64,000 bases of DNA from contig NZ_CP074436.1 in NCBI RefSeq assembly GCF_016858305.2, forward strand, positions 1,012,001 to 1,076,000, in the 5' to 3' direction. The notes below the pieces were generated by a model, which searched no databases, was not told where the DNA came from, and was given only the letters and a program-made list of their open reading frames with translations. A program made the translations under genes and the position numbers. Of this stretch, positions 36,117 through 44,961 are shown one piece after another (position 1 is the stretch's first letter; each line of letters opens with the position of its first letter). The stretch comes from Polaribacter sp. Q13 (GTDB lineage Bacteria > Bacteroidota > Bacteroidia > Flavobacteriales > Flavobacteriaceae).

Positions 36117-37649
36117 TTATTTTTTTGGAAGTTTTCTAACTTCAAAAATGTCTTTTCTTCTGTCTTTTAAGTTCCGTACACTACCAAACTTATTTAAATC
36201 CTTTAATAAATCTAGATCTACATCCGCAATTAAAATCATTTCTGTATTTGTGGTTGCTTCTGCTTTTATTCCGTTTGCAGGAAAAGAAAAATCACAAGGT
36301 GTAAACACCATAGATTGCGCATATTGAATATCCATATTATTTACTTTAGGTAAATTCCCTACGCTACCTGCAATTGCCACATAACACTCGTTTTCTATAG
36401 CTCTTGCTTGCGCACAATACCGGACTCTAGAATATCCGTTTTGAGTATCCGTTAAAAACGGAACAAACAAAATATCCATGCCTTCTTCTGCTAAAATTCT
36501 ACTTAGTTCTGGAAACTCAGAATCATAACAAATTAGCACCCCTATTTTACCACAATCTGTATCAAATGTTTTTAGTTCGCTACCCCCTTGCATTCCCCAC
36601 ACTTTTGCTTCATCTGGTGTAACATGCAATTTCTCATAACGATCTAAAGAACCATCTCTTTTACAGATATAACCTACATTATATAATAAACCTTCTCGCA
36701 TTTCTGGCATACTACCCGTAATAATATTGATATTGTATGCTATTGCCAATTCAGAAAATTTTTGTACAATTTTTGGTGTAAACTTTGCCAATTCTCTAAT
36801 CGCTTCCGACTCTGGTAAATGGTTATTATCAGCCATTAAAGGCGCATTAAAAAACTCTGGAAACAATGCAAAATCAGATCTGTAAGCTGCAACTGCATCT
36901 ACAAAATATTCTGCTTGCTGCATTAATTCGTCCAAATCTTTATACAAACGCATTTGCCACTGAATTAATCCTAAACGCACTACTTTTTTCTTAGTTGCTG
37001 CTTTTTTAGACTTTTTCTCGTAATAAATATTATCCCATTCTAATAAAACAGCAAACTCTCCAGAATTTTTATCACCTTCTAAATATCCTTTTAAAATTTT
37101 TGAAGGGTGAAAATCATTTGAAATTTGAAAGTTTAAAACTGGGTCATGAATTTCTTTACGTTTTACTTTGGCAATGTATTCTTTAGGCGATAAAGTAGCT
37201 GCATATTTATGATAATTAGGAATTCGTCCTCCAAACGCTATTCCTCTTAAATTTTGTTTTTCAGCTAGTTCTTTTCTATAATCATACAACCTTCTACCTA
37301 AACGTAAACCTCTGTACTCTTTTTTTATAAAAACATCTATTCCGTATAAAACATCTCCATCTTCATCATGCGTATCAAAGGTATAATTACCCGTAATATC
37401 TTCATAGGTGTGATTATCATCAAAACTATCATAATCTAATTTAATGGATAACGCACAACCTGCTAAATCTCCATTAATTTTTATAACCGCCTGCCCTTCT
37501 GGAAATTTATCTATTAAAGATTTAATTTGATTTTCTCTCCAATAAGAATCTGGCATACTAGAATATGCTTCAATCATTGCTTGTTTTAACTGTTTATAAT
37601 CAGTTAAAGTTAAATAATGAAGTTCGATATTTTCTATATTATGTATCAT
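36117..37649 (-). CDS. GNAT acetyltransferase / carbon-nitrogen hydrolase fusion (YhcX-like)
   Basis: A 510-residue two-domain protein. The N-terminal GNAT domain (about 8-215) has the acetyl-CoA loop KEYRGLRLGRRLYDYR (110-125). The C-terminal nitrilase-superfamily domain (about 224-505) carries the full catalytic triad, Glu265 in FPEFF, Lys340 in YEKLHV and Cys374 in LICYDSEFPE. Length and order match Bacillus subtilis YhcX (about 513 residues), whose reaction is unknown. It starts 9 bases after agmatinase, so it probably acts on a polyamine or a derivative, for example an N-carbamoyl- or N-acetyl-amine; that is inference. Confidence 0.85.
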   Translation of the reverse strand: MIHNIENIELHYLTLTDYKQLKQAMIEAYSSMPDSYWRENQIKSLIDKFPEGQAVIKINGDLAGCALSIKLDYDSFDDNHTYEDITGNYTFDTHDEDGDVLYGIDVFIKKEYRGLRLGRRLYDYRKELAEKQNLRGIAFGGRIPNYHKYAATLSPKEYIAKVKRKEIHDPVLNFQISNDFHPSKILKGYLEGDKNSGEFAVLLEWDNIYYEKKSKKAATKKKVVRLGLIQWQMRLYKDLDELMQQAEYFVDAVAAYRSDFALFPEFFNAPLMADNNHLPESEAIRELAKFTPKIVQKFSELAIAYNINIITGSMPEMREGLLYNVGYICKRDGSLDRYEKLHVTPDEAKVWGMQGGSELKTFDTDCGKIGVLICYDSEFPELSRILAEEGMDILFVPFLTDTQNGYSRVRYCAQARAIENECYVAIAGSVGNLPKVNNMDIQYAQSMVFTPCDFSFPANGIKAEATTNTEMILIADVDLDLLKDLNKFGSVRNLKDRRKDIFEVRKLPKK

Positions 37650-37658
37650 TTTATAAGA

Positions 37659-38600
37659 CTAAAAATCGTCGTTCTCATCATCTTTAAACTTTGATAATTT
37701 GCTAAACGGATTTGCTTTCGTTTCTTCATTATCATAAGTATCATCATTAGAAGCAAACTTATAACTTAACATTTTGTAGAATAATTTTGCTGCTAAAAAA
37801 TCTGATGATTTCTCATTGGCATTCGGACATAATTCTACCATATCAAAACCAACTACATTCTTTTGCGCGAAAACTTGTTTTAAGAATTCTAACGTTTCAT
37901 AATAAAACAATCCACCTGGTTCTGGAGTTCCAGTAGAAGGCATAATCGAAGGATCTAAAGCGTCTAAATCAAACGTAATAAAAACGTTTTCTGTTAATTG
38001 ATCTATTACATCTTCTACCCAATCTTCATTTACAGCCATATCATGTGCAAAGAAAACTTTATCTAAATTCATATTTCTTTTTTCAGAAATATCCATACTT
38101 CTAATACCAACTTGTACCAAATTAGTGTTTTGGTTTGCTTCATAAACAGCACAAGCGTGGTTGCATTTAGAACCGTCATATTCTTTTCTTAAATCTGCAT
38201 GTGCATCAATATGTAAAACAGTTAAACTGTTAAAGCACTCGTTAAAAGCTCTAATGGTTCCAATAGAAACCGAATGCTCTCCACCAAAAACAGTTACAAA
38301 CTTATTTCTGTTGATGTACTTTTTAGTAATTTGATGCACTTCTTCAACCATCGCTTCTGGTGAAGCGTTTTCTGTAACTGCATCTGCTAAATAAACACCT
38401 TCTTTATACACTTCAGAATCTGTTTCTATATCATACAATTCCATGTTTTCAGACGCTTCTAAAAAAGCTTGTGGCCCTTTATCAGCTCCTTTTTGCCATG
38501 TACTAGTTCCATCATAAGGAACAGGGATAATTACTATTTTTGACGTTGACAGGTTTCCAAACTCTTGTGAAATTCCTGCATATGTTTTATTTGTGTTCAT
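37659..38600 (-). CDS. speB: Agmatinase
   Basis: A 313-residue ureohydrolase that splits agmatine to putrescine and urea. The two-manganese site is complete: His109 (GGEHS), Asp132, His134 and Asp136 (IDAHADLR), Asp211 and Asp213 (FDLDALDP). The start MNTNKTYAGI leads into VPYDGTSTWQKGADKGP, typical of agmatinases. It is the second gene of the operon, 50 bases after arginine decarboxylase. Confidence 0.92.
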   Translation of the reverse strand: MNTNKTYAGISQEFGNLSTSKIVIIPVPYDGTSTWQKGADKGPQAFLEASENMELYDIETDSEVYKEGVYLADAVTENASPEAMVEEVHQITKKYINRNKFVTVFGGEHSVSIGTIRAFNECFNSLTVLHIDAHADLRKEYDGSKCNHACAVYEANQNTNLVQVGIRSMDISEKRNMNLDKVFFAHDMAVNEDWVEDVIDQLTENVFITFDLDALDPSIMPSTGTPEPGGLFYYETLEFLKQVFAQKNVVGFDMVELCPNANEKSSDFLAAKLFYKMLSYKFASNDDTYDNEETKANPFSKLSKFKDDENDDF

Positions 38601-38650
38601 TTTATTTTATTTTACAAAAGACCTATTCTCTTGCTGTGTTGTTTATTTTT

Positions 38651-40042
38651 TTAGTATCCTAAAATTGATAATAATTCGCTACTTTTTTGTTGTTCTTTAA
38701 ACACTCTAGATGTTAGGTTTCCTTCTTCGTCTCTATCTAAAATTAGATGCTTTGGATGCGGAATTAAGCAATGCTGTAAACCTCCAAAACCACCAATAGA
38801 TTCTTGATAAGCACCTGTGTTAAAAAATCCTATATACAACGGATTGTCTTTTTCATAAACAGGTAAATAAATTCCGTTTATGTGTTGTTCAGAATTGTAA
38901 TAATCATCGCTATCGCAGGTTAAACCACCTAATAAAACCCGTTCATACTGCTTGTTCCATTTGTTAATAGGCAACATCACAAAACGTTTATTAATTGCCC
39001 ATGCATCTGGTAAAGTTGTTATAAATGAAGAGTTTATCATATTCCAACGCTCTCTGTCGTTTTGTTTTTTCTGATATAAAACTTGATAGATAGCAGCTCC
39101 AGATTCTCCAACCGTAAAACTTCCAAATTCTGTAAAAATATTTGGTACATCTACACCTGCTTCTTTACAAACTTCATTTATTTGATTGATAATTTCGTCA
39201 ATCATGTATTCATAATCATAATCAAAAGCCAATGAGTTTTTTATAGGAAAACCACCACCAATATTTAAACAATCTAAAGTTGGGCATACTTTTTTTAGGT
39301 TGATATAAACGTTTAAACATTTCATCAACTCGTTCCAATAATAAGCATTGTCTTTAATACCTGTATTGATAAAAAAATGTAACATTTTTAAATCTACTTG
39401 CGTATTACTAGCAATTTCTCGCTCATAAAAAGCCACAATATTTTTGTAACCAATACCTAAGCGAGAAGTGTAAAACTCAAACTTTGGCTCTTCCTCAGAA
39501 GCAATTCTAATACCAACATTTATTTGTTTGTCAGTTTCATCTAATAAAAGATTAATCTCCTCGTAATTATCTATAATAGGTATTACATTTTTATGACCAG
39601 AATTTATTAAACCAGCAATATTTTTAATGTATTGATCGCGTTTAAATCCGTTACAAATAACATACGTATTGTCTTTTATTTTCCCTTCTTTTTTAAGGTT
39701 GTTTACAATATCTATATCAAAAGCAGAAGATGTTTCTATGTGGATATCATTTTTTAAAGCTTCATGTAAAATATGTTTAAAATGAGAACTTTTGGTACAG
39801 TAGCTATAAAAGTATTTCCCTTTATAGTCATGTTTTTCAATACTCTTTTGAAACCACCCCTTTGCCTTGTTGATGTTTTCTGAGATTTTTGGCAAATACG
39901 TAAATTTTAATGGAGAACCATATTGTTCTATTAATTCCATTAAGTTAATTCCGTGCCAAAACAATTTGTTATTTTCAGTTTTAAATTCTTCCTGTGGGAA
40001 ATCGAACGTTTGCTCGATTAAATCTATGTATTTTGTGTTCAC
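38651..40042 (-). CDS. speA: Arginine decarboxylase, short alanine-racemase-fold type
   Basis: A 463-residue PLP enzyme of the fold-type III decarboxylase family that makes agmatine from arginine. The PLP lysine is Lys84 in YSYCTKSSHFKH; LNIGGGFPI and the specificity-helix region NTGAYQES follow. It is much shorter than the 658-residue E. coli SpeA, as usual in Bacteroidota. First gene of the polyamine operon. Confidence 0.88.
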   Translation of the reverse strand: MNTKYIDLIEQTFDFPQEEFKTENNKLFWHGINLMELIEQYGSPLKFTYLPKISENINKAKGWFQKSIEKHDYKGKYFYSYCTKSSHFKHILHEALKNDIHIETSSAFDIDIVNNLKKEGKIKDNTYVICNGFKRDQYIKNIAGLINSGHKNVIPIIDNYEEINLLLDETDKQINVGIRIASEEEPKFEFYTSRLGIGYKNIVAFYEREIASNTQVDLKMLHFFINTGIKDNAYYWNELMKCLNVYINLKKVCPTLDCLNIGGGFPIKNSLAFDYDYEYMIDEIINQINEVCKEAGVDVPNIFTEFGSFTVGESGAAIYQVLYQKKQNDRERWNMINSSFITTLPDAWAINKRFVMLPINKWNKQYERVLLGGLTCDSDDYYNSEQHINGIYLPVYEKDNPLYIGFFNTGAYQESIGGFGGLQHCLIPHPKHLILDRDEEGNLTSRVFKEQQKSSELLSILGY

Positions 40043-40979
40043 TTGTGTTTTTAAATTAATTGTATGATAAATCCGTCTGAACTAAAAAAATGAATCTTTT
40101 AGAATAGAAATTATAACCTTAAAAAAAAGGATGTTATCACTGTAATATTTGCAAGTAAACCACATGCAACTTTGAGAAAAGCTGCAATTCTTGAAGAATT
40201 GAAAATGGAGATACCTTAATTTTTTCGTTGCATTTCCAAAATGCGATATAACGATCATTCTCCGATAGAACGTTATTTCCGAAATAAGAAAAACTAAACA
40301 TTTTACTTAAATAAGTTAAGCAAATGTATATTTTTTTTGAATATGAAAAACAAAAATCAAAAAAAAAAGAAATTATTTTTTCATTTAAACCACCCTTATA
40401 AACATTGGTCTTAGAGTTGTTTACATCAAAAAATAGTTTTTATTTTTATACAATAGTAAAAAAATATAAAAATAAAGTTGTCTAAAATCACCTTATAATG
40501 GTCAAAAGGATAAATTTAATTTACTTAAAAAAAACTAAATCATCTCCGCATAAATAAGCATTTACTAAAATAGCTTTTAAAACGTTTTCACTATTGTAAA
40601 CACACATTTTTACACGGTATATAATCAATTTATTGTAAACTCTTTTTATTTAATTGTTTTATATATTCTTTTTCTACAGAAACAGATCCTCTATAGTTTT
40701 TAACATCCGAAAGAAAACTAATAAAACAATATAGAATACTTTTAAGATAATATAGAATACATTTAAGATAATATTCTATAAAAATGTGGTTACATGTTGT
40801 ATTTAATTTGTGGTTATAAAAGTGAATAACTTAATATATAAAAAGACTTAAGCTTATTTTAATTAAGTTTCTTTCGTTTTATTTAGTTCCTTTTAAGTAT
40901 AAAATTTTAAAGAAATACTAGTAAAATTCTTTATAATTGAAAAATAACTAATATTAATTTTAACTAAAAATAATTCAAA
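40043..40979. other. 937-base gap upstream of speA and the beta-helix lipoprotein gene
   Basis: A very AT-rich divergent intergenic region. It holds a 38-codon frame without a start codon (40103-40219, NRNYNLKKKDVITVIFASKP..., ending in a stop), which may be a gene fragment, and a 21-bp tandem repeat near 40728. No promoter could be fixed with confidence. Confidence 0.6.
40728..40780. repeat. Tandem 21-bp repeat in the leader region
   Basis: aatatagaatacttttaaga/t is followed directly by aatatagaatacatttaaga/t (one difference) and then by aatattctata, which is the inverse of the unit start. It lies 200 bases before the lipoprotein ATG and could be a regulator site. Confidence 0.75.
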
Positions 40980-42524
40980 ATGATGATTACCCCCTTAAGA
41001 AAAATTAGTTTATTATTAACAGTAGCTTTAGCTTTTAGTTGTTCTAATGAAATAGAACAAGAATTAGAGTCTAACGTATCTTCTGATACAAAAACAGAAA
41101 TAGCGCAAGAACGACGTTCCGGATCCACCTACGATTCTTCAAGCTATTTTAACAAACCCACAGGGCTACCAGTAAAAAACTTTACAGGTACTACAAGTTC
41201 ACAATTACAAACCCTAATTAACAACAATCAAACAAATGGTGCTATTATTAAGATTCCTAAAAAAACGTATAATTGGAGTGAGATAACTTTAAAATCTAAA
41301 ATACAATTAGAAATAGAAAAAGGTACTACAATTAAACCTTTAAACAATAATGTTAAACGAATTTTTAGTATTGGTACTTCTGGTAATGGAGCTAGAGTAA
41401 CAGGTGTAAGTATTGTTGGTGTTGGAGGTAAATTTACCATAGACTTATCTGCAAATGCAAATTTAAACAAGAATATTGCAGCTATAAAAATGGGACGTGT
41501 ATCTAATTTTAAAATTTCTAATTTTAATATAAAAGATAGAAGAACCTCTTTAGCCTCTATCTTATTAAACTATATTAAGTCTAATTCAGATAATGAGCCT
41601 TTTCCTGAAGATGGCGTTATCGAAAAAATTAACCAAACAGGTATTTCTCATACTGGTTATGGTTTAATACAAGGTTATTCTGCAAAAAATGTTTTGTTTA
41701 AAAACTTAAACTGCATAGGTGGTGTTACTCTTAGATTTGAAACGGATGATAAAACAATGAAAGATGCTGTTAAAGGTGGCGGAAAAGCATATGGACTTAG
41801 TAATATTTATGCAGACGGAATTAAATGTACTGCAGGAATATGTCCTATAATGCTTTCTCCTCACTTTACACAAAATGGAAAAATAAATGCAAAAAATATT
41901 ACCGCTACAGGATGTGCTTTTGCAGTTAGAATAGAACATGGTTTTGTAGAAGTATTTGATACAAATAAAACGTATGCTTTAACTACTAGTGGAGGAAATC
42001 AATTTAAGAACTTTATAGCAGGTAAAATTACAGGAACCGGAAGTAATAATAAATTTGTAGGTGTACAATACAAAAGAGCTAACGGAACTCAATGGGCTAT
42101 AAGATTATCTGATGCGGCTGTTAATGGTAATTTAAAAACCTATATAACAGATCAAATTGGTAGTTTAAAAAACGGAAAGTTTTCTAACTCTACTTTTACA
42201 GGTGTAACTGCTATATATAAGCCTACCAATGCGAAATTAAAGCAATCGTTTTTACCATTTATTCCTTGTGCAGAATGGAACACAAAAGTTAAAAGACCAA
42301 CGGATATAGCAATGCCTAATGGTTTCGAATATTATGGTCCTTCTATGGGATTAAGATCTGATAATACTGACGGAAGTACGTCTAACGGCAACTATGTAAT
42401 TACAGTAAACGGTAATGCTACAGGTTTTGGATCTAACCAAAGAAATATATTACACAACACTCCAGAAGCTTGTACTGGTAATGCATATGGAGCAATACCA
42501 ACAACAACTACTCCTGGTTTATAA
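40980..42524 (+). CDS. Secreted beta-helix lipoprotein, possible iota-carrageenase-like (GH82) enzyme
   Basis: A 514-residue protein with a lipoprotein signal (LALAFSCSN-type box, Cys21) and a linker, then repeated short strands of a right-handed beta helix (about 85-400: VSIVGVGGKFTI, VSNFKISNFNIKD, AKNVLFKNLNCIG, LSNIYADGIKC). Within it, FETDD puts Glu254 and Asp256 23 and 25 residues after Gln231. From memory this matches the spacing of Gln222, Glu245 and Asp247 in GH82 iota-carrageenase, and His295 could take the role of His281. Not confirmed; other pectin-lyase-fold families remain possible. No sulfatase is adjacent. Confidence 0.65.
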   Translation: MMITPLRKISLLLTVALAFSCSNEIEQELESNVSSDTKTEIAQERRSGSTYDSSSYFNKPTGLPVKNFTGTTSSQLQTLINNNQTNGAIIKIPKKTYNWSEITLKSKIQLEIEKGTTIKPLNNNVKRIFSIGTSGNGARVTGVSIVGVGGKFTIDLSANANLNKNIAAIKMGRVSNFKISNFNIKDRRTSLASILLNYIKSNSDNEPFPEDGVIEKINQTGISHTGYGLIQGYSAKNVLFKNLNCIGGVTLRFETDDKTMKDAVKGGGKAYGLSNIYADGIKCTAGICPIMLSPHFTQNGKINAKNITATGCAFAVRIEHGFVEVFDTNKTYALTTSGGNQFKNFIAGKITGTGSNNKFVGVQYKRANGTQWAIRLSDAAVNGNLKTYITDQIGSLKNGKFSNSTFTGVTAIYKPTNAKLKQSFLPFIPCAEWNTKVKRPTDIAMPNGFEYYGPSMGLRSDNTDGSTSNGNYVITVNGNATGFGSNQRNILHNTPEACTGNAYGAIPTTTTPGL

Positions 42525-42547
42525 ATTATAGACTACAACATAAATAC

Positions 42548-42584
42548 AAAAACCCCGATAGTTATAAAGCTATCTGGGTTTTTA
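42548..42584 (+). terminator. Terminator after the beta-helix lipoprotein gene
   Basis: aaaaccccgatag pairs with ctatctgggtttt with one mismatch, then T run. Confidence 0.75.
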
Positions 42585-42703
42585 TAATGGTTATTTTAGT
42601 ATTTACTACTTATTAACCAAATCATTTTTAAAAACCGTAAAACAATAAGTATATTTAATCTTTCAATCTCATAATAAGCAAAAAAACTACTTCAGTAATA
42701 AGC

Positions 42704-42738
42704 AAAAAAAAAGCTTGAATAATATTCAAGCTTTTTTT
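42704..42738. terminator. Bidirectional terminator after the helicase gene
   Basis: aaaaaaagcttgaat/attcaagcttttttt palindrome 11 bases beyond the helicase stop. Confidence 0.85.
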
Positions 42739-42748
42739 GTTTTATATT

Positions 42749-44299
42749 TTATTCTTCAATTGGTGGATGACCATGAATTTCTTCGTAATCTTCATCGAAA
42801 TTAGTTCTTAAATAAGCATTTAATTTCTTTCTATAATCATCTTTTAACCAGGTTACAAAATTGTGTGTACTTTTAGAAATACATTTTGCATATCTATTAA
42901 TTCTATCATCAATTTCTTCACCTAGCAATTTTGCTAAAATTAATGCATCAAAAACATCTTCACTGTTTTCTATACACATTTTTGCATGATGCACAATAGA
43001 TTTCTCTAACACCCTTTTAGAAGACTCTCCTTGTCTAATAGTATCTATATATACTTTTTTCATATCGAAATAAGTATCTGTAGATTTTTCAAATTCTTTT
43101 TTTACATCCGCAGTTAACTCATATCTAAAAGTACTTTCTATATCTTCATCAGAAAGAATTGCATTTAAATAATAGTCTGGTGCTCTAAACATTTTTTCCC
43201 AATCTAAATCTGCTCCCCAAGGACCAAATCTATGAAAGTTGTTACCTAAATCGATAACATCAAAAGTGCTCTTATTGTTTAAAACCCTAGAACCACGACC
43301 AATCATTTGGTAGTATAAAGTCAACGATTTTGTTGCTCTATTTAATATAATTGCTTCAATGGTTGGCTCATCAAAACCTGTTGTTAAAATACTTACAGAA
43401 GTAATAATTGCTCCCGGAGTTTTCTTAAACCATTTTAAAATAAGCTCTCGTTCTGCTCTTGTATTGGTATTGTCTAAATGCGCAATTGGGTATCCCGCTT
43501 TTTTAAACGCGTGATATACTTGTATAGAGGTGTTAATACCGTTATTAAATATTAAGGTTTTCTTTCCTTTTGCAGTTTCTTCGTATGCAGAAACCAATTT
43601 AGAAAGCATGTCTGAGTTGGTATATAAATCTTCAGAAGATTTTACCGTATAATCTCCATTTGCTCCTACTTCTAATGATGTTAAACCAACATTATAAGAA
43701 TATAAGTTTGCGCTAGCTAAGTATTCATGATCAATTAAATGCTGAATTGTTTCTCCAACAAATAACTCTTGATAATTCTCATACATTGGCAACTTAATGT
43801 TAGAACTTAAAGGAGTTGCTGTTACACCAAGGATAAAAGATTCATCGAAAAATTTAAATATTTTTGTAAAAGAATTGTAATGCGCCTCATCCACAATTAC
43901 CAAACCGATATCAGAAATATCTAGCTTGTCATCATTCAACCTATTTTTTAAGGTCTCCACCATGGCTACAAAACAATTAAAATCGTCTTGATCATCTAAA
44001 ACAGCTGTAGAGTTAATGATTTTGTTAGAAACACCAAATTCTTTTAACATCTTAGATGTTTGCTTACTCAACTCAATTCTGTGCGTTAAGACTAAAACTT
44101 TCTTTTTAAAAGTCTCTAAATAACGTCTTACAATTTCAGAAAAAATTACAGTTTTCCCTCCTCCTGTAGGTAATTGATATAATAAATGGTAATCTTTGGG
44201 TGCATCTTTAAATCTTCTAAAAATCTCTTGAAGTGCATCTTGTTGATATCCGTATAATTCTTTACCTACTTTCTTTACTGAACTGTCTATTTCTGCCAA
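42749..44299 (-). CDS. DEAD/DEAH-box (SSL2-like) SF2 helicase
   Basis: A 516-residue superfamily 2 helicase: Walker A LPTGGGKT (43-50), motif II DEAH (137-140), motif III GVTATP, motif V-like TTGFDEP and motif VI QMIGRGSR. The first domain covers about 15-195 and the second about 235-365. The C-terminal 140 residues are helical with no recognised domain. The protein starts MAEIDSSVKKVGKELYGYQQ. No nuclease or methylase neighbour suggests a restriction role, so a repair or RNA role is as likely. Confidence 0.9.
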   Translation of the reverse strand: MAEIDSSVKKVGKELYGYQQDALQEIFRRFKDAPKDYHLLYQLPTGGGKTVIFSEIVRRYLETFKKKVLVLTHRIELSKQTSKMLKEFGVSNKIINSTAVLDDQDDFNCFVAMVETLKNRLNDDKLDISDIGLVIVDEAHYNSFTKIFKFFDESFILGVTATPLSSNIKLPMYENYQELFVGETIQHLIDHEYLASANLYSYNVGLTSLEVGANGDYTVKSSEDLYTNSDMLSKLVSAYEETAKGKKTLIFNNGINTSIQVYHAFKKAGYPIAHLDNTNTRAERELILKWFKKTPGAIITSVSILTTGFDEPTIEAIILNRATKSLTLYYQMIGRGSRVLNNKSTFDVIDLGNNFHRFGPWGADLDWEKMFRAPDYYLNAILSDEDIESTFRYELTADVKKEFEKSTDTYFDMKKVYIDTIRQGESSKRVLEKSIVHHAKMCIENSEDVFDALILAKLLGEEIDDRINRYAKCISKSTHNFVTWLKDDYRKKLNAYLRTNFDEDYEEIHGHPPIEE

Positions 44300-44358
44300 A
44301 GGAATATGAATTTAGGCTACAAAAATAAGACTTAAATAAGGTTTAATGCAAGTTTATG

Positions 44359-44757
44359 CTATATAAATCTCGATAAATTTGTAATTGTGATGTCATAATG
44401 TGATACATTCTCTATAGAAACACCATTTCTAACCACAATTAGTTGAGGAGATTGATGCATTACTTGAAACGTATAACCTACTTCATCAGAAATATCTCTG
44501 TAATTTAATAAATCTAAATAATAAACTTTTAAATTTTGATGTTCTTCTGTAAAAAGTTTTTCAAATTGCTTAATTACCATACTACTAATTCCACATCTAG
44601 TAGAATGTTTAAAAATTAAAACAGCTTCTGTTTTAGATTGATTTTTAATTTCTTCTAACTGACCTATATCAGTTAAAGGAATCCAATTTATTTTTAAATT
44701 TGATTGAGAAGTTGTTTTATCTTCTTTTCCACCAAAAAGACCACTAAATATACCCAT
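44359..44757 (-). CDS. ytxJ: Bacillithiol system redox-active protein YtxJ
   Basis: A 132-residue thioredoxin-fold protein with the diagnostic single-cysteine site FKHSTRCGIS (Cys55), followed by VYYLDLLNYRDISDEV and the cis-proline segment QSPQLIVV. YtxJ proteins accompany bacillithiol as putative bacilliredoxins. A promoter with TTG and TATATTTG boxes lies just upstream. Confidence 0.88.
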   Translation of the reverse strand: MGIFSGLFGGKEDKTTSQSNLKINWIPLTDIGQLEEIKNQSKTEAVLIFKHSTRCGISSMVIKQFEKLFTEEHQNLKVYYLDLLNYRDISDEVGYTFQVMHQSPQLIVVRNGVSIENVSHYDITITNLSRFI

Positions 44758-44783
44758 TCTATGTTTTCTATTGTTTGTTTTGG

Positions 44784-44810
44784 CAAATATAAGAAACTTT
44801 AAAGTGTCAA
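44784..44810 (-). promoter_or_regulatory. Promoter of ytxJ
   Basis: On the minus strand TTG, 16 bases, TATATTTG, a close match to the Bacteroidota consensus. Confidence 0.55.
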
Positions 44811-44961
44811 ATAGTCAGTTAACAAACGATTAATACCGACAATTTGACTCATCTTGAGAAAGATATCGTATTGGTATTGTAATTGCTTTTTGTTAAATGA
44901 AAATAAGAATTTAATCATACTAAGGAGTTTGCTCTCTAGTAAAAAAAATAAAATTTAGAAA

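Noticed and set aside
40043..40979. CRISPR-like array in the long gap
   Set aside because: Only two and a half contiguous 21-bp units without spacers; this is a tandem repeat, not an array.
42749..44299. Defence-system helicase
   Set aside because: No nuclease, methylase or other defence gene adjoins it; the neighbours are YtxJ and a terminator.
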